A stretch of DNA of 64,000 nucleotides from Thermus altitudinis. Its GTDB lineage: Bacteria; Deinococcota; Deinococci; Deinococcales; Thermaceae. Positions within the stretch are counted from its first letter, which is position 1. Every line of letters begins with the position of its first letter. Where the stretch lies: NCBI RefSeq assembly GCF_022760835.1, contig NZ_JAKTNQ010000006.1, positions 1 through 64,000 of the forward strand, written 5' to 3'. Below the pieces are notes generated by a model that was not told where the DNA came from, searched no databases, and was given only the letters and a program-made list of their open reading frames with translations. The position numbers and the translations under genes are program-made. Below, piece by piece: positions 43,140 to 55,197 of the stretch.

Positions 43140-43675
43140 CGCACCACCTCCTTTTCCTCCTTGCGCTCCTCGGGGCTCAGGGCATCCAGGGGCCTTGGCG
43201 GTTGCACCAGGGCCACCGCCACCACCGTGGCCGCCATGAGGAGGAAGCCCACCGCCAGAAGCACCAGGAGCCAGTCCCCGTACAGGAGGGGCCCCAGGGC
43301 CTGGGGCAGGCCACCTTGGAGGTCCTTGGTGAAGGCCAGATTGAGGCCCCAAAGCCCCGAGAGGAGGACCAGGGCTACCCCCACGGAGAGGAGCAAGGCC
43401 AAGGGGCGGCTTCGCACCAGGGGGTCAAACCCCACCTCGCCCTGGGCGGCGTAGAGGAGCATGATGACGAAGAGGAAGAGGACCACGATGGCCCCTGCGT
43501 AGACGATGATCTGGATGAAACCCAGGAAGCGGGCCTCGAGGGCCACATAGAGCCCAGCCAATATGAGGAAGTTCCCGATGAGGGCCAAGGCGGCGTGGAT
43601 GGCGTTTTTCAAGGTGACCACCAGGACCCCGGAGAAGAGGAGTAGGAGAAGGGCCAAGGCTTCCCAGGGGCTCAT
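43136..43675 (-). CDS. nuoJ: NADH-quinone oxidoreductase subunit J (Nqo10)
   Basis: A 179-residue membrane subunit of complex I with five hydrophobic segments. The third, [21 protein letters not shown], contains the family's conserved glycine and pi-bulge region. The tail ([19 protein letters not shown]) is charged. ATGA coupling to nuoI is present upstream, and GTGA to nuoK downstream. Confidence 0.95.
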   Translation of the reverse strand: MSPWEALALLLLLFSGVLVVTLKNAIHAALALIGNFLILAGLYVALEARFLGFIQIIVYAGAIVVLFLFVIMLLYAAQGEVGFDPLVRSRPLALLLSVGVALVLLSGLWGLNLAFTKDLQGGLPQALGPLLYGDWLLVLLAVGFLLMAATVVAVALVQPPRPLDALSPEERKEEKEVVR

Positions 43676-44220
43676 TTTCCGCCTCCTTTCGTGGGGGCCT
43701 TGAACCCCTCCAACTCGGGGCGGACATAGGGAACCACGTAGCCGGGCTTCACCGGTTTACCGGTGATCTTGGCCTCCCGGCGCTGGGGCTTGGTGCCCAC
43801 CACGTCCACCAGCATGTCCTCCTTGCCGTAGATCAGGTCCGAGTACTCGTAGTCGGCCATTTCAAAGTCGTAGCCCAGCACGATGGCCCCGGTGGGGCAG
43901 GCCTCCTCGCAAAGCCCGCAGAAGATGCACCGGAGCATGTTGATCTCGTAGACCTTGGCATAGCGCTCCCCCGCGGAGACCGGGTTTTCCGGGTCGTTTT
44001 CCGCGGGCTCCACGTAGATGGCATAGGCCGGGCAGGCGGCGGCGCACAAGGAGCAGCCGATGCACTTCTCCAGGCCGTTGGGGTGGCGGGTGAGCACGTG
44101 GCGGCCGTGGAAGCGGGGCTTGAGGGCCACGGGGGCGTCGGGGTAGGGGACGGTCACCGGTTTGGAAAAGAGGTACTTGAGGGTGATGCCAAGGCTTTGG
44201 GCCAGGGCCTTTAGGGTCAT
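43672..44220 (-). CDS. nuoI: NADH-quinone oxidoreductase subunit I (Nqo9)
   Basis: A 182-residue ferredoxin-like subunit carrying two [4Fe-4S] clusters (N6a, N6b) on the path to N2. Cysteines are C53, C56, C59 and C63, and C98, C101, C104 and C108, the arrangement known for T. thermophilus Nqo9. The N-terminus is an amphipathic helix. Overlaps of 4 bases link it to nuoH and nuoJ. Confidence 0.97.
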   Translation of the reverse strand: MTLKALAQSLGITLKYLFSKPVTVPYPDAPVALKPRFHGRHVLTRHPNGLEKCIGCSLCAAACPAYAIYVEPAENDPENPVSAGERYAKVYEINMLRCIFCGLCEEACPTGAIVLGYDFEMADYEYSDLIYGKEDMLVDVVGTKPQRREAKITGKPVKPGYVVPYVRPELEGFKAPTKGGGK

Positions 44221-45311
44221 GCGCCACCTCCTTTGCGGGCGGGTTTGGGGCTATACATCACCGCTCCCAGAAGGACCAAGAAGGCGGCCAAGGAGAGGTA
44301 GAGGAGGTAGGAGCGGGGAAGGTCCAGGGCCACCACCAAGGCGGTCACCAGGAACCAGACCAGGGCCACCGGGAAGAGGAAGCCCCAGCCGAAACGCAGA
44401 AGCTGATCGTAGCGTAACCGGAACCAGGTGGCCCGGATCCAGATGAAGAGGAAGAGGAAGAAGGCGATCTTGAGGAACATCCAGAGGTAGGGCACTTCCA
44501 GGAAGGGCATGGTCCAGCCCCCCAGGAAAAGGGTGGGGATAAGGGCGCTGGCGGTGATGAAGTGGATGTACTCGGTCATCTGGAAAAGGGCCCACTTGAT
44601 GGAGCTGTACTCCGTGTGGTACCCCCCCACCAGCTCCTGCTCGGCCTCGGGCAGGTCAAAGGGGGTGCGGGCGGCTTCGGCCAAGGCGGCGATGCCGTAG
44701 ATGAGGAAGGCGGGAAAGGCGTAAAGGGCTAGCCAACCGTGTTCCTTTTGCCAGTTCACGATGTCGTTCAGGTTGAGGCTTCCCACCAAGAGCACTGGGG
44801 AGAGGAGGGCGATACCCAGGCCCAGCTCGTAGGAGATGAGGCTGGCCGAGGAGCGCAAGGAGCCCAGGAGGCTATACTTGCTCCCCGAGGCCCAACCCGC
44901 CAGGAAGATGCCGTAGATGGCCATCTCGCTCACGGCGAAGAGGTAGAGAAGGCCCAGGTCCAGGTTCAAGACCCAGGGCTGGTAGCCGAAGAAGCTCCCG
45001 GGAGGGCCAAAGGGGATGGCCCCGAAGGCCAGGAGGGCGAAGACCACACCGATCAAGGGGGCTAGGACGAAGAGCACCTTGTCCGCCCGCTCCACCACCA
45101 GGTCTTCCTTGAAGATGCTCTTGATGGCATCGGCGATGGGCTGAAAGAGCCCCAAGGGCCCCACCCGGTTGGGGCCCAAGCGGATCTGGAAGCGGGCCAG
45201 GAGGCGGCGTTCGATCAGGGTCATGAAGGCGAAGGCGGTGAGAAGGCCCACCACCACCAAAAAAGCCTTCAGGGCCACCATCCAGTAGGGATCCAGGGGG
45301 TACGGGTTCAT
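44217..45311 (-). CDS. nuoH: NADH-quinone oxidoreductase subunit H (Nqo8)
   Basis: A 364-residue membrane subunit that joins the arms of complex I and forms part of the quinone chamber. About eight helices are present. Conserved loops include [21 protein letters not shown]-like (here RLGPNRVGP...) and [22 protein letters not shown], with the family's acidic residues intact. It starts at ATG 45311, overlapping nuoG by 4 bases. Confidence 0.97.
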   Translation of the reverse strand: MNPYPLDPYWMVALKAFLVVVGLLTAFAFMTLIERRLLARFQIRLGPNRVGPLGLFQPIADAIKSIFKEDLVVERADKVLFVLAPLIGVVFALLAFGAIPFGPPGSFFGYQPWVLNLDLGLLYLFAVSEMAIYGIFLAGWASGSKYSLLGSLRSSASLISYELGLGIALLSPVLLVGSLNLNDIVNWQKEHGWLALYAFPAFLIYGIAALAEAARTPFDLPEAEQELVGGYHTEYSSIKWALFQMTEYIHFITASALIPTLFLGGWTMPFLEVPYLWMFLKIAFFLFLFIWIRATWFRLRYDQLLRFGWGFLFPVALVWFLVTALVVALDLPRSYLLYLSLAAFLVLLGAVMYSPKPARKGGGA

Positions 45312-47656
45312 GCCTCACCTCCCGTGGGCACCAATACCTTGGCCTCCACCCTTCGCCCCGCCAAGGGGCCCATGGCGGAGAGGTAAAGGAAGCCCCTAGC
45401 CAGGTCCTCCCGGTGGACCACCTGGGCCCGCACGCTTCCTAAGGGGGTTTCCACCTCCACCCAGGCCCCTTCCAAAAGGGTCTCGGCCTTGGCGGTTTCC
45501 GGGTGGACCCAAAGCTCAGGGCGCACGGTTTCCTTCACCTTGCCGGTAAGCTGCCAGGCCTTCCACATGGTGGGCCTAAGGTAAAGCCTTCCCTCCTGGG
45601 CCTGGGGCCGGAGTTCCTTGGTGCGGTGGGAAAGGAGGCCCAAAGGAGGGGGTACCTTGCCCTTAAGGGCCTTTTCCGCCTCGAGGCCCAGCCTAAAGGG
45701 GGGCCGCACTCCCAGGGCCTCGGCCAGAAGGGCCAAAGCCTGCAAGGCCCCTTCCGCCTCGCCGCTATGGATGGGGGCGGGGTTTAAGGGGAGGACCCGG
45801 CCCTCCAGGTTCACCACCCGGCCCCGCTTCTCGTAGAAGGTGGGGGCGGGGAGGACCACGTCCGCATACCGCTCCGCCAGGGGATGGAGGTGGCTTAGGT
45901 GCATCAGGAGGAAGCGCTTGCCCTTTAGGGCGCTTTCCGGGGGCACGAAGCCGTAGTAGGCGTAGGGGCTTCCGGCCTCGTCCCAGCCCGCTCCCCTCTC
46001 CCCAGGCCACACCCCCAGGGCCTCGAGGCCCCGGGCATTGGCCGCCGGGGTCATGGCCAGGACCTTGGCCCCCTTGCGCTCGGCAAGGAGCCTGGCCCTT
46101 TCCGCGGCCACCGTATCCTGCAAGACCCCGGCCCCCAGGATGAGAACGGGGTTTTGGGCCTTCTCCCAGGCCTCCTTGGCCCGGGCCACCGCCTCCCCTC
46201 CCTCCTTATCCCCCAGAAGGGCCAGGAGGATTTCCCGCTCCTCCCCCGGGGCATGGACCTGGGCGATGCCGGCCCACTTCATGAGGGGCACCCGGTAGGG
46301 GGCGAAGAGGGCCAGCTTGTCGGTGCGGCGGGGCATCCTCTCCTTGATGGCGAGGTCGGCGAAGGGGGTGCCGTGGGCCAACCTGGGGGCGGGCCTTAGG
46401 TCCCGCACGAACTCGCTTAGGCGGAGGTGGAGGAGGGGGGCTTCCTCCGTGGGGTCCCCCAGGATGAGGGCCAAGTCGGCCCTTAGGAGGTCCTCAAGGG
46501 TGGCGGGCGGGAAGAGGCTTGCGGGGGCGGCGGTGCGGCCCTGGAAGTCCAGGTGGGGGGTGTTGAGGGCCCGGGCCAGCTCCGCGGCCATGAGGCCCTC
46601 CTCGAGGGTGGCGTCGTGGGGCAGGTATATCCCCACCTCTTCCTTTTTCGCCCCTTTGAGACCCTCCCGTAGGGCGGCCAAGGCCTCCTCCCAGCTGGCT
46701 TCCACCAGCCTCCCCCCTTTGCGCACCAGCGGATAGTGGATCCGGTTTTCGTCCGCCCATTCGTGCCCAAACCGGCCGGCATCGCAAAGCCAGATCTCGT
46801 TCACCTCGGGCACTTCTCGGGCTCGGATCCGGAGAAGCTCACCGCTTCGGGTGTCCGCGGTGATGCCGCACCCCAGGCTACACAGGGCGCAGTGGCTCGG
46901 GGTTTCCTCCATCTCCCAGTTGCGGGCCCGGAAGCGGGCGGTGAGGTCCAGCAGGGCCCCCACGGGGCAGATGTCGGTGATGTTCCCGGAAAACCCCGAG
47001 GGAAGCCCGAAGTCCATGGTGCCGATGAAGGTGTGCACCCCACGCTCAATGAAGTCCAGGACCTCGTCCCCCGGAATCTCCTCAAAGTAGCGCACGCAGC
47101 GCTTGCAGTGGATGCACCGCTCCCGGTCCAGGACCACGAAAGGGGATAGGGGGTGGTGCTTGTCCACGTGGCGGCGGGTGAACGCAAAGCGGGTATAGGT
47201 GGGTGGGGCCAGCGGGTCCTTTTGGTAATACTTCTCGTAAAGCCCGTACTCCACCGTGCGGTCCTGAAGCTCACAGGCTCCGCCCTTGTCGCAGGTGGGG
47301 CAGTCCAAGGGGTGGTTGAGGAGGGTGAACTCCACCATCCCCGCTTGGGCCTCCCGCACCACCTCCGAGAGGGTGTCCACCACCATCCCGTCCGCCACGG
47401 CGGTGACGCAGCTGGCCGCCAGCTTGGGCTGCCAGGCGATCTCGGGCTCGCCTTGGTCGTTCAGAACCGGCTTGCCGTCCGGGCCCCTCTTGGGCAGGCC
47501 GATGCGCACCAGGCACATGCGGCAGGCCCCAATGGGGGAGAGGTGCTTTTCCGAGCAGAAAAGGGGCACGTCGTACCCCGCGTGGAAGACCGCGTCCATG
47601 ACGCTGGTCCCCGGGGGCACCTCCACTGTGCGGTCGTTGACCTTGACCCTAACCAC
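45308..47656 (-). CDS. nuoG: NADH-quinone oxidoreductase subunit G (Nqo3)
   Basis: Largest peripheral subunit of complex I, 782 residues. The [2Fe-2S] ligands are C34, C45, C48 and C83. The HxxxCxxCxxxxxC site lies near 115-128. A further [4Fe-4S] set includes CIHCKRC near 181-187 and CPVG near 230. The extra off-path cluster N7 is present as C256, C259, C263 and C291, as in T. thermophilus. The C-terminal molybdopterin-oxidoreductase-like domain is inactive in the family. GTG at 47656 was chosen from RBS GGAGGTGA and homologous length; the frame open to 47755 is inside nuoF. Confidence 0.97.
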   Translation of the reverse strand: MVRVKVNDRTVEVPPGTSVMDAVFHAGYDVPLFCSEKHLSPIGACRMCLVRIGLPKRGPDGKPVLNDQGEPEIAWQPKLAASCVTAVADGMVVDTLSEVVREAQAGMVEFTLLNHPLDCPTCDKGGACELQDRTVEYGLYEKYYQKDPLAPPTYTRFAFTRRHVDKHHPLSPFVVLDRERCIHCKRCVRYFEEIPGDEVLDFIERGVHTFIGTMDFGLPSGFSGNITDICPVGALLDLTARFRARNWEMEETPSHCALCSLGCGITADTRSGELLRIRAREVPEVNEIWLCDAGRFGHEWADENRIHYPLVRKGGRLVEASWEEALAALREGLKGAKKEEVGIYLPHDATLEEGLMAAELARALNTPHLDFQGRTAAPASLFPPATLEDLLRADLALILGDPTEEAPLLHLRLSEFVRDLRPAPRLAHGTPFADLAIKERMPRRTDKLALFAPYRVPLMKWAGIAQVHAPGEEREILLALLGDKEGGEAVARAKEAWEKAQNPVLILGAGVLQDTVAAERARLLAERKGAKVLAMTPAANARGLEALGVWPGERGAGWDEAGSPYAYYGFVPPESALKGKRFLLMHLSHLHPLAERYADVVLPAPTFYEKRGRVVNLEGRVLPLNPAPIHSGEAEGALQALALLAEALGVRPPFRLGLEAEKALKGKVPPPLGLLSHRTKELRPQAQEGRLYLRPTMWKAWQLTGKVKETVRPELWVHPETAKAETLLEGAWVEVETPLGSVRAQVVHREDLARGFLYLSAMGPLAGRRVEAKVLVPTGGEA

Positions 47657-47658
47657 CT

Positions 47659-48972
47659 TCACCTCCAGAGGTTTACCCTGGGCACGGGCCGCTTTTCCCG
47701 CACCAGGGCCAGGTACTGGTCCTTGAAGTGCTTCAAGGAGCCCTTTACCGGCCACACCGCCGCATCTGCCAAGGGGCAGAAGCTCCGGCCCTCAATGAGG
47801 GGCAGGAGGGCCTCCAGGTTCTCCACGTCCTTTTCCTCTCCCTCCCCGGAGCCGATCTTGGCGAAGAGGTTCACCATGAAACCCGCCACCCCTTCCCGGC
47901 AGGGGGTGCACTTGCCGCAGGACTCGTGGGCGTAAAAGCGGGTCACGTTCCACATGGCGTCCACCATGCTGACCCTTTCCGGTATGAGGATCACGCCCCC
48001 GGTGCCCAGCATGGAGCCCTTGGCCTGCAGGTGCTCGTAGCTCATGGGGGTGTCCAGGATCTCCTCGGTAAAGGGTAAGGGCGGGGTGGAGGAGCCCCCG
48101 GGGATGAGGGCCTGGATGGGCTCCAAGGGGCCACCGGCCCAATCGTAGATGAGCTCCCGCAGGGTGGTTCCCATGGGAAGCTCATACACCCCCGGCCGCC
48201 TCACGGGCCCGGAGATCTGGTAGAGCTTCATCCCCTTGGACTGCTCCGTGCCCATGCTGGCGAACCAGTCGGCGCCCCGCTCCAGGATGGGCACCACCGC
48301 GGCCAGGGTTTCCACGTTGTTGATGGTGGTGGGCTTGCCCCAAAGCCCCGACTGGGCGGGGAAGGGGGGCTTAAGGCGGGGGTTGGCCCTCAGGCCCTCC
48401 AGGGAGTTCATGAGGGCGGTCTCCTCCCCGCAGATGTAGGCCCCGGCTCCCCGGTGCACGTGCACGTTAAAGGAAAAATCCGTGCCGAAGAGGTTATCCC
48501 CCAGGTAGCCCCGGGCGCGGGCCTCCCGGATGGCGGCCTCCAGCCGGTCCGCGGCCTTGCGGTACTCCCCCCGCACGTAGATGTACCCCACCGTGGCCCT
48601 GATGGCGTAGCCCGCCAGGATCATGCCCTCGAGGAGCAGGTGGGGAACATCCTCCAAGATGTACCGGTCCTTAAAGCTTCCCGGCTCGGACTCGTCGGCG
48701 TTGCAGATCAGGTAATGCTGCCTCCCATCCTTGGGCATGAAGCTCCACTTCACCCCCGTGGGGAAGCCTGCCCCGCCCCGGCCCCGGAGGCCCGAGCGCT
48801 TCACCTCCTCAATCACGTCCTCGGGTGTCTTCTCCTTGAGCACCCGCTTGGCGGTTTCGTACCCCCCGTGCTTCAGGTAGTAGTCCAGGGTCCAGCTTCC
48901 CTCCCGGCCCACGTGGGCGTAGAGGGTCCGTTCAAAGCGGGGGTCGCGTCCGGAAACGATGGGCCCGGTCAT
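47659..48972 (-). CDS. nuoF: NADH-quinone oxidoreductase subunit F (Nqo1)
   Basis: NADH-binding flavoprotein of complex I, 437 residues. The NADH/FMN glycine loop [13 protein letters not shown] is at 64-76. Cluster N3 ligands are C352, C355 and C358 ([10 protein letters not shown]) plus C399 ([10 protein letters not shown]). The ATG at 48972 overlaps the nuoE stop (ATGA); a longer frame lies in nuoE. It receives hydride from NADH and passes electrons to N3 and, in a side path, to N1a in NuoE. Confidence 0.97.
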   Translation of the reverse strand: MTGPIVSGRDPRFERTLYAHVGREGSWTLDYYLKHGGYETAKRVLKEKTPEDVIEEVKRSGLRGRGGAGFPTGVKWSFMPKDGRQHYLICNADESEPGSFKDRYILEDVPHLLLEGMILAGYAIRATVGYIYVRGEYRKAADRLEAAIREARARGYLGDNLFGTDFSFNVHVHRGAGAYICGEETALMNSLEGLRANPRLKPPFPAQSGLWGKPTTINNVETLAAVVPILERGADWFASMGTEQSKGMKLYQISGPVRRPGVYELPMGTTLRELIYDWAGGPLEPIQALIPGGSSTPPLPFTEEILDTPMSYEHLQAKGSMLGTGGVILIPERVSMVDAMWNVTRFYAHESCGKCTPCREGVAGFMVNLFAKIGSGEGEEKDVENLEALLPLIEGRSFCPLADAAVWPVKGSLKHFKDQYLALVREKRPVPRVNLWR

Positions 48973-49514
48973 ACCTCCACCTCGTGTACGTGGTGCCCGC
49001 ATTTGCCGGGAAGCTCCACCTCCTCCAGGCGTTTGCCGGCCCTCAGGCCCGAAAGGAGGGCCTCGAGGCGGGCCCGGGTCACGCATTCCACATAGGGCTC
49101 GTCGTTCACCTGCACCACCGGAGCCGTGTGGCAGCTTCCCAGGCACTCCACCTTCTGCACGCTAAAAAGGCCATCCGGGGTTACCTCCCCTGGCCCGATG
49201 CCTAAGGTTTCCGTGAGGTAGTCCCAAAGCTCGTCGGCCCCGGCCAGCTTGCAGCTCAAGGTGGCGCAGACCTGGAGGTGGTAGCGCCCCGTGGGCACGA
49301 ACTGGTAGTAGGAGTAAAAGCTGGCTACCCCCATGACCTCCGTGGCCGTGGTGCCCACCAGGTGGGCGATCTCCTCTACACGCTCCGGGCGGATCCAACC
49401 CTCCTCCTGTTGCACCCGCCTCAAGAGGGGCATGATGGCGGCGCGGCGTCCTTCCGGCGGGTATTTGGCAAAGGTTTCCGCTAGGAAATCCTGTTTGTCA
49501 TCAAAGAATCCCAT
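48969..49514 (-). CDS. nuoE: NADH-quinone oxidoreductase subunit E (Nqo2)
   Basis: A 181-residue thioredoxin-like subunit with the [2Fe-2S] cluster N1a. The ligands C83, C88, C124 and C128 (VCATLSCKL ... CLGSC) match the known positions. Nine bases separate it from nuoD, and it is coupled to nuoF by ATGA. Confidence 0.97.
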   Translation of the reverse strand: MGFFDDKQDFLAETFAKYPPEGRRAAIMPLLRRVQQEEGWIRPERVEEIAHLVGTTATEVMGVASFYSYYQFVPTGRYHLQVCATLSCKLAGADELWDYLTETLGIGPGEVTPDGLFSVQKVECLGSCHTAPVVQVNDEPYVECVTRARLEALLSGLRAGKRLEEVELPGKCGHHVHEVEV

Positions 49515-49523
49515 CTTCCCTCC

Positions 49524-50744
49524 CTATCGGTCCACGTCGCCCATGACGGGATCCAGGCTGGCAATGATGGCCACCATGTCGGGCACCTGCTCCCCCTTGC
49601 AGGCATAGGGAAGGCTTTGCAGGTTCACGAAGCTGGGGGCCCGCACCTTGACCCGGTAGGGCATGCTGCCTCCGTCGGAAACGATGTAATATCCCAGCTC
49701 CCCTCGGGCGGACTCCGTGGGCACGTACACCTCCCCCTTGGGGGGGTGGAAGCCCTCGGTGTAGTGCTTGAAGTGGTAGATGACCGCCTCCATGGAGGTT
49801 TCCAAAAGGTGCCTGGGGGGCGGGGTGATCTGGGGATTCGGGTCCCGCACCGGCCCCGGCTCCAGCCTTTCCAGGGCTTGCTGGATGATCTTCACCGACT
49901 CCCGCATCTCCCGGATGCGGATCAGCATGCGGTCAAAGACATCCCCGTGTTCCCCTAGGGGTACGTTAAACTGGTAGGTTTCGTAGCCCGCATAGGGATA
50001 GGCCTTGCGCACATCGTAGTTGACCCCGCTGGCCCGTAGGGAACCCCCGGTGAGGCCCAGGTTGATGGCCACCTCGGGGGGGATCACCCCCACCCCCCGG
50101 GCCCGTTCGTAGAAGATGGGGCTTTCTGCGAAAAGGGCCTCGTACTCGTCTATGCGGTGGGGCAGAACCTGCAAAAGCTTCCTGAGTTCGGGCACGAACT
50201 CCTCGGGCAGGTCCTCCTTGACCCCGCCGATGCGGATGTAGTTGTGGTGGAAGCGCTGGCCCGTGACCCACTCAAAGAGGTCCAGGATGGTTTCCCGCTC
50301 GCGGAAGGCGTAGAAGAAGGGGGTAAGGGCTCCGAGGTCCAGCAGGCCCGTCCCCAGGAAGACCAGGTGGCTGGCCAGGCGGGAGAGTTCGTTCAGAATG
50401 ATGCGGATGGTTTCGGCCCTGGGGGGCACCACCGCCCCCACCAGCTTCTCCACCGCCAGGGCGTAGGCCAGGTCGTGGGCGAAGGAGTGGAGGTAGTCCA
50501 TCCGGGGCGTATACGTGATCACCTGGGTATACGTCCGGTTCTCCATGTTTTTCTCAAACCCGGTGTGGAGGTAACCGATGTGGGGAACCAGGTCCAGAAC
50601 CTCTTCCCCCGAAAGGGTCACCACCACCCGCAAGACCCCGTGGGTGGAGGGGTGCTGGGGGCCCACGTTGAGGGTCATCACCTCGGTGCGGAGTTCTTTG
50701 GGCTCCTCCGTCACCGGGGGGTCCAGGTCCAGGTAGTCCTTCAT
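49524..50744 (-). CDS. nuoD: NADH-quinone oxidoreductase subunit D (Nqo4)
   Basis: A 406-residue subunit related to the large subunit of NiFe hydrogenase, forming the quinone head-group site with Nuo[16 protein letters not shown] near 25-39 supplies the conserved histidine, and a conserved tyrosine lies in the [14 protein letters not shown] region. The ATG at 50744 overlaps the nuoC stop (ATGA). An earlier start at 50777 lies inside nuoC. Confidence 0.97.
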   Translation of the reverse strand: MKDYLDLDPPVTEEPKELRTEVMTLNVGPQHPSTHGVLRVVVTLSGEEVLDLVPHIGYLHTGFEKNMENRTYTQVITYTPRMDYLHSFAHDLAYALAVEKLVGAVVPPRAETIRIILNELSRLASHLVFLGTGLLDLGALTPFFYAFRERETILDLFEWVTGQRFHHNYIRIGGVKEDLPEEFVPELRKLLQVLPHRIDEYEALFAESPIFYERARGVGVIPPEVAINLGLTGGSLRASGVNYDVRKAYPYAGYETYQFNVPLGEHGDVFDRMLIRIREMRESVKIIQQALERLEPGPVRDPNPQITPPPRHLLETSMEAVIYHFKHYTEGFHPPKGEVYVPTESARGELGYYIVSDGGSMPYRVKVRAPSFVNLQSLPYACKGEQVPDMVAIIASLDPVMGDVDR

Positions 50745-51361
50745 TTGACCTCCTTGGCCTTGGTGAGATCGGCCCAAAGGGCCCGGTATCCTTTGCGGCT
50801 ACCCCCCCGGTACATGGTGAGGCCGGGGTTTTTACCGGTTAGGGCGGCCCGGAACTCGCTGGGCACGATAAACCTCCCCTCGCGGAAGAGGGTGGGGGTT
50901 TCCCCTAGGGGGAAGTCCTTGCGCAGGGGGTGGCCCTCGAGGTCCTCCGGGGTCAGGATCTTGCGCAGGTCGGGGTGTCCTTCAAACACGATGCCAAAAA
51001 GGTCGTACACCTCCCTTTCCAAGAAGTTCGCGCTTCCCCAGAGGTGGGTGACGGTGGGGAGGCGGGGGTCCTTTTCCGGCACGTAGACCCGGACGAAGAA
51101 CCGGCTCCCATCCCCATCCCGCCACCCCGGCAGGGAAACCAGCTCGTAGACCACAGCAAAGCGCTCCGGGCGAGGGTCCGGGTATTCCAGGTAGTCCAGG
51201 CCTACGATGTCCGCCAGGTAGTTGAAGCCCAGGGCCTTGTAGTGGGCCATTGCCTCCTTGAAGGCCTCCCGGGGCACCACCACCCAGAGGTTGCCCAGGC
51301 CGTTGTCCTCTATGGCGTAGCCCTGGGCCCGGGCTTCTTCCAGCACCCTATCCAGCCTCAT
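50741..51361 (-). CDS. nuoC: NADH-quinone oxidoreductase subunit C (Nqo5)
   Basis: A 206-residue peripheral subunit of complex I. The family signature ERE[VI]YDLFGI is seen as [24 protein letters not shown], followed by HPLRKDFP. It starts at ATG 51361, 3 bases after the nuoB stop, and is separate from nuoD, as in Thermus. Confidence 0.97.
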   Translation of the reverse strand: MRLDRVLEEARAQGYAIEDNGLGNLWVVVPREAFKEAMAHYKALGFNYLADIVGLDYLEYPDPRPERFAVVYELVSLPGWRDGDGSRFFVRVYVPEKDPRLPTVTHLWGSANFLEREVYDLFGIVFEGHPDLRKILTPEDLEGHPLRKDFPLGETPTLFREGRFIVPSEFRAALTGKNPGLTMYRGGSRKGYRALWADLTKAKEVK

Positions 51362-51364
51362 ACC

Positions 51365-51910
51365 TCACCCCCTGGTGCGCCTCCAGGCGGCCACGGGGGG
51401 CAGTTTCTCGCCCCTTTCGTTCACCGCCTGGCCCCGCACCCTTTTCTGTAACTGCATCACCGCATAGATGAGGGCCTCCGGGCGCGGAGGGCAACCGGGG
51501 ACGTAGACGTCCACCGGCACCACCGAGTCCACGTTCTGCACGATGGCGTAGTTGTTGAACATGCCCCCCGAGCTGGCGCAGGCCCCCATGGAGATCACCC
51601 ACTTAGGGTCGGGCATCTGCTCCCAGACCCGGCGCATCACCGGGGCCATCTTCTTGGAAAGCCGGCCCGCCACGATCATCACGTCCGCCTGGCGGGGGCT
51701 TGCCCGGAAAACCTCGCTCCCGAAGCGGGCTAGGTCGTTCCTGGCGTCGGTGGAGGCCATCATCTCAATGGCGCAGCAGGCCAGACCAAAGGTGGCGGGC
51801 CAAAGGGAGTTGGACCTTCCCCAGGCCACCAGCTTCTCCAGGGTGGTGAAGAGGATGCCCTCCCGCTCCAGCTCCTGGACATCCCGCTCAAAGAGGTCCT
51901 TCAGTGCCAC
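51365..51910 (-). CDS. nuoB: NADH-quinone oxidoreductase subunit B (Nqo6)
   Basis: A 181-residue subunit holding cluster N2, the last iron-sulfur centre before quinone. The ligands are the tandem C45-C46 plus C111 and C140, as in T. thermophilus. The start is GTG at 51910 ([15 protein letters not shown]), overlapping the nuoA stop by 10 bases. An ATG seven codons upstream would lengthen it beyond known homologues. Confidence 0.97.
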   Translation of the reverse strand: MALKDLFERDVQELEREGILFTTLEKLVAWGRSNSLWPATFGLACCAIEMMASTDARNDLARFGSEVFRASPRQADVMIVAGRLSKKMAPVMRRVWEQMPDPKWVISMGACASSGGMFNNYAIVQNVDSVVPVDVYVPGCPPRPEALIYAVMQLQKRVRGQAVNERGEKLPPVAAWRRTRG

Positions 51911-52260
51911 CGCATCACCCCCTTCCACCACTCGTAGAGGAAGCCCACGAAGAGGAGCAGGCTAAAGCCCGCCACGCCCAAGAAGCCGTAAAGGCCGAGC
52001 CCCCCTGCGCTGACCGCATAGGGCCACAGGAAGGCCACCTCCACGTCAAAGAGGATGAAGAGCATGGCCACCACATAGAAGTGCACGGGGAAGCGCTTGA
52101 CCTCCCCCGCGGGGTCATTCCCTGACTCGTAGGGCATCAGCTTGGCCCGGCCCGGCTTCTTGGGACCGAGGAGGGCCCCCACCACCAGGGCCGCCACCCC
52201 GATGAAAAGGGCCACCCCCAGATAGATCAGGATGTTCACATACTCCGCTATTGGCGCCAA
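51901..52260 (-). CDS. nuoA: NADH-quinone oxidoreductase subunit A (Nqo7), TTG start
   Basis: A 119-residue membrane subunit of complex I with three helices. The conserved loop [19 protein letters not shown] is intact. It is the first gene of the operon. The start is TTG at 52260 (MAPIAEYVN), preceded by AAAGGAGGGGACC, the same length as the T. thermophilus subunit. The weak start codon at the head of a 14-gene operon with tight overlaps may limit output. Confidence 0.95.
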   Translation of the reverse strand: MAPIAEYVNILIYLGVALFIGVAALVVGALLGPKKPGRAKLMPYESGNDPAGEVKRFPVHFYVVAMLFILFDVEVAFLWPYAVSAGGLGLYGFLGVAGFSLLLFVGFLYEWWKGVMRWH

Positions 52261-52427
52261 GGTCCCCTCCTTTCGTGCCTCTTGTCACGAGGAGGAAGCC
52301 CAAGACCCCCGGGCCCCCTCCTCATTTCCCGCCCATCTTATCACCCCTATCTTGGGACAAATGGGCCAGGCTACACCAGGGGGGTGGCTAATCGGTGTAG
52401 GACCTTTGGTTATCGGTTGTGAGCACC
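52261..52427. promoter_or_regulatory. rsmA-nuoA gap: weak promoter and alternative hairpins
   Basis: A 167-bp gap. Minus-strand GATAAGAT at about 52338-52345 is the best -10 candidate for nuoA, but no -35 at 17 bases is convincing. CTACACC (52371-52377), GGTGTAGG (52394-52401) and CCTACACC (52427-52434) can pair in two exclusive ways, the last piece overlapping the rsmA stop. Confidence 0.35.
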
Positions 52428-53981
<1,554 letters not shown>

Positions 53982-53985
<4 letters not shown>

Positions 53986-54623
53986 CCCTTGAGCAGGGCC
54001 CTGAGCTCCCCGTAAAGGCGTTTGGTCTCCTCGAGGGTTTTGCCGTAGCCCCCGTATTTGGTGACGATTTTGGCGGCTTCCTTGCCCAGCCCCTTCTCCT
54101 TAAGCCTTTCCAGGAGCTGGTCAATGAGCCGGTAGGCCTCGGGTTTTTCCTCTTTCGGCGGGGCTTCTTCCCCTGGGGGTTCGGGGAGCCTGGGCGGAGT
54201 AAAGCGTCCTTTTTCCGGGTCGTAGTCCACCCACTGCTTTTCCAGGCGGTAGAGGTAGCGGCCTACCCCGAACTTCACCGCCGCCCGCTTTAGGGCATCG
54301 GAGAAGGCCGCCTTTAGGGAATCCCCTTCCCCCACGTCCTCCTTGGTCACCCCCAGGACCGTGAGGCGGCACTTCACCTCCACCAGGCGTTCGCGCCGCT
54401 CCCCCCGCTCGTCCTTGACCGTGCGTTCGGCATCGGCCAGGACCTCGTAGGCATCCTGCCAGCCCTCAGGGCCCACCGCCCGGTCCAAGCGGTCCAGGAC
54501 GGTGCGGGCGTCCACGTAGGGGACCACCAAGGCCCTCTTTTTGTCGCGGGAGAGGGCTTCTATGCGCCACTGCACCTCGCCGGGGGGGAAGGGTTCGGAG
54601 AGTTTCTGCCAAACTTCGTCCAT
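53982..54623 (-). CDS. ddrA: DdrA/Rad52-like DNA repair protein
   Basis: A 213-residue member of the Rad52/Rad22 group, closest in layout to DdrA of Deinococcus, which binds single-stranded 3' ends and protects them. The N-terminal domain contains VPYVDARTVLDRLD, GDSLKAAFSDALKRAAVKFGVGRYLY (residues about 100-125) and QWVDYD, followed by a Pro/Glu linker and a C-terminal helical piece. The ATG at 54623 follows TACACT by 6 bases; a palindrome covers that -10 box. In operon with a phosphoesterase and rsmA. Confidence 0.88.
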
Positions 54624-54626
54624 AGT

Positions 54627-54640
54627 TAAAGTGTACTTTA
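54627..54640. promoter_or_regulatory. Palindrome over the ddrA -10 box
   Basis: TAAAGT-GT-ACTTTA, perfect 6-bp arms. It covers the TACACT -10 box (54635-54630, minus strand), which is 6 bases before the ddrA ATG. A repressor bound here would block ddrA. It does not match the Deinococcus radiation-response motif I know. Confidence 0.5.
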
Positions 54641-54673
54641 GGCTACCCTCAGGGGTTAGGGGGAAGGATGGGC

Positions 54674-54679
54674 TAAGCT
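54674..54679 (+). promoter_or_regulatory. -10 box (TAAGCT) of 120-aa secreted protein
   Basis: TAAGCT ends 6 bases before the ATG at 54686. Confidence 0.5.
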
Positions 54680-54685
54680 AGGCTT

Positions 54686-55048
54686 ATGCGCAGGATCCTG
54701 GGAATGCTCCCCTTGCTGCTTCTGGCCTGGGCCCTCGAGGTCGGCCCCACCCCCTCTTTGGAGCTTCGCATCAGCGCCAGCCTCTCCTTCAACCTCTTCC
54801 CTCAGGCGGTGGTGGTGGAGCGCCTTCCGGAGCCCCAAGGGATGGTGGTGGTCTACCGTCACTCCCAGGCGGAGGCCATCTTCCGCTACCACGACGAGGA
54901 CCTTCGCCGCCGGGGCTGGGTGCGGGTGAAGTACGAGGTGAAAAAGGGTGAGTGGAAGGCGGAGTACAAAAAGGGCAAGGCCAAGGCCAAGCTTTCCGTG
55001 AAGGACAAGAAGGGCCGGGTAGAGGTCCGCCTCAAGGAAGGGGACTAG
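54686..55048 (+). CDS. Small exported protein, unknown
   Basis: A 120-residue protein with a signal peptide (MRRILGMLPLLLLAWA), a middle region with FNLFPQAVVVERLPEP, and a lysine-rich end (KKGEWKAEYKKGKAKAKLSVKDKKG). I do not recognise it. The basic C-terminus suggests binding to acidic surface polymers or nucleic acid; this is speculation. The leaderless -10 box supports the start. It is divergent from ddrA with a 62-bp gap. Confidence 0.7.
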   Translation: MRRILGMLPLLLLAWALEVGPTPSLELRISASLSFNLFPQAVVVERLPEPQGMVVVYRHSQAEAIFRYHDEDLRRRGWVRVKYEVKKGEWKAEYKKGKAKAKLSVKDKKGRVEVRLKEGD

Positions 55049-55085
55049 ACAAGGCCAAGGCCCCCGGCTACCATATAGGGCGCGT

Positions 55086-55161
55086 GGGGCCGTGGCGCAG
55101 CTGGGAGCGCGCCTGAATCGCACTCAGGAGGTCACGGGTTCGAGTCCCGTCGGCTCCACCA
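55086..55161 (+). tRNA. tRNA-Ala (anticodon CGC)
   Basis: A complete 76-base cloverleaf. The acceptor GGGGCCG pairs with CGGCTCC and includes the G3-U70 pair that marks alanine. The D stem is GCGC/GCGC, and the anticodon stem CCTGA/TCAGG has loop ATCGCAC (anticodon CGC). The T arm is ACGGG-TTCGAGT-CCCGT, and CCA is encoded. It reads GCG codons, which are common in this G+C-rich genome. A strong terminator follows. Confidence 0.97.
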
Positions 55162-55163
55162 GC

Positions 55164-55193
55164 AAAGCCTCCCGCCTGAAGGCGGGAGGCTTT
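55164..55193. terminator. Bidirectional intrinsic terminator after tRNA-Ala
   Basis: AAAGCCTCCCGCC and GGCGGGAGGCTTT pair around a TGAA loop, with T runs on both strands. It serves the tRNA on the plus strand and the TPR gene on the minus strand. Confidence 0.85.
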
Positions 55194-55197
55194 CTTG

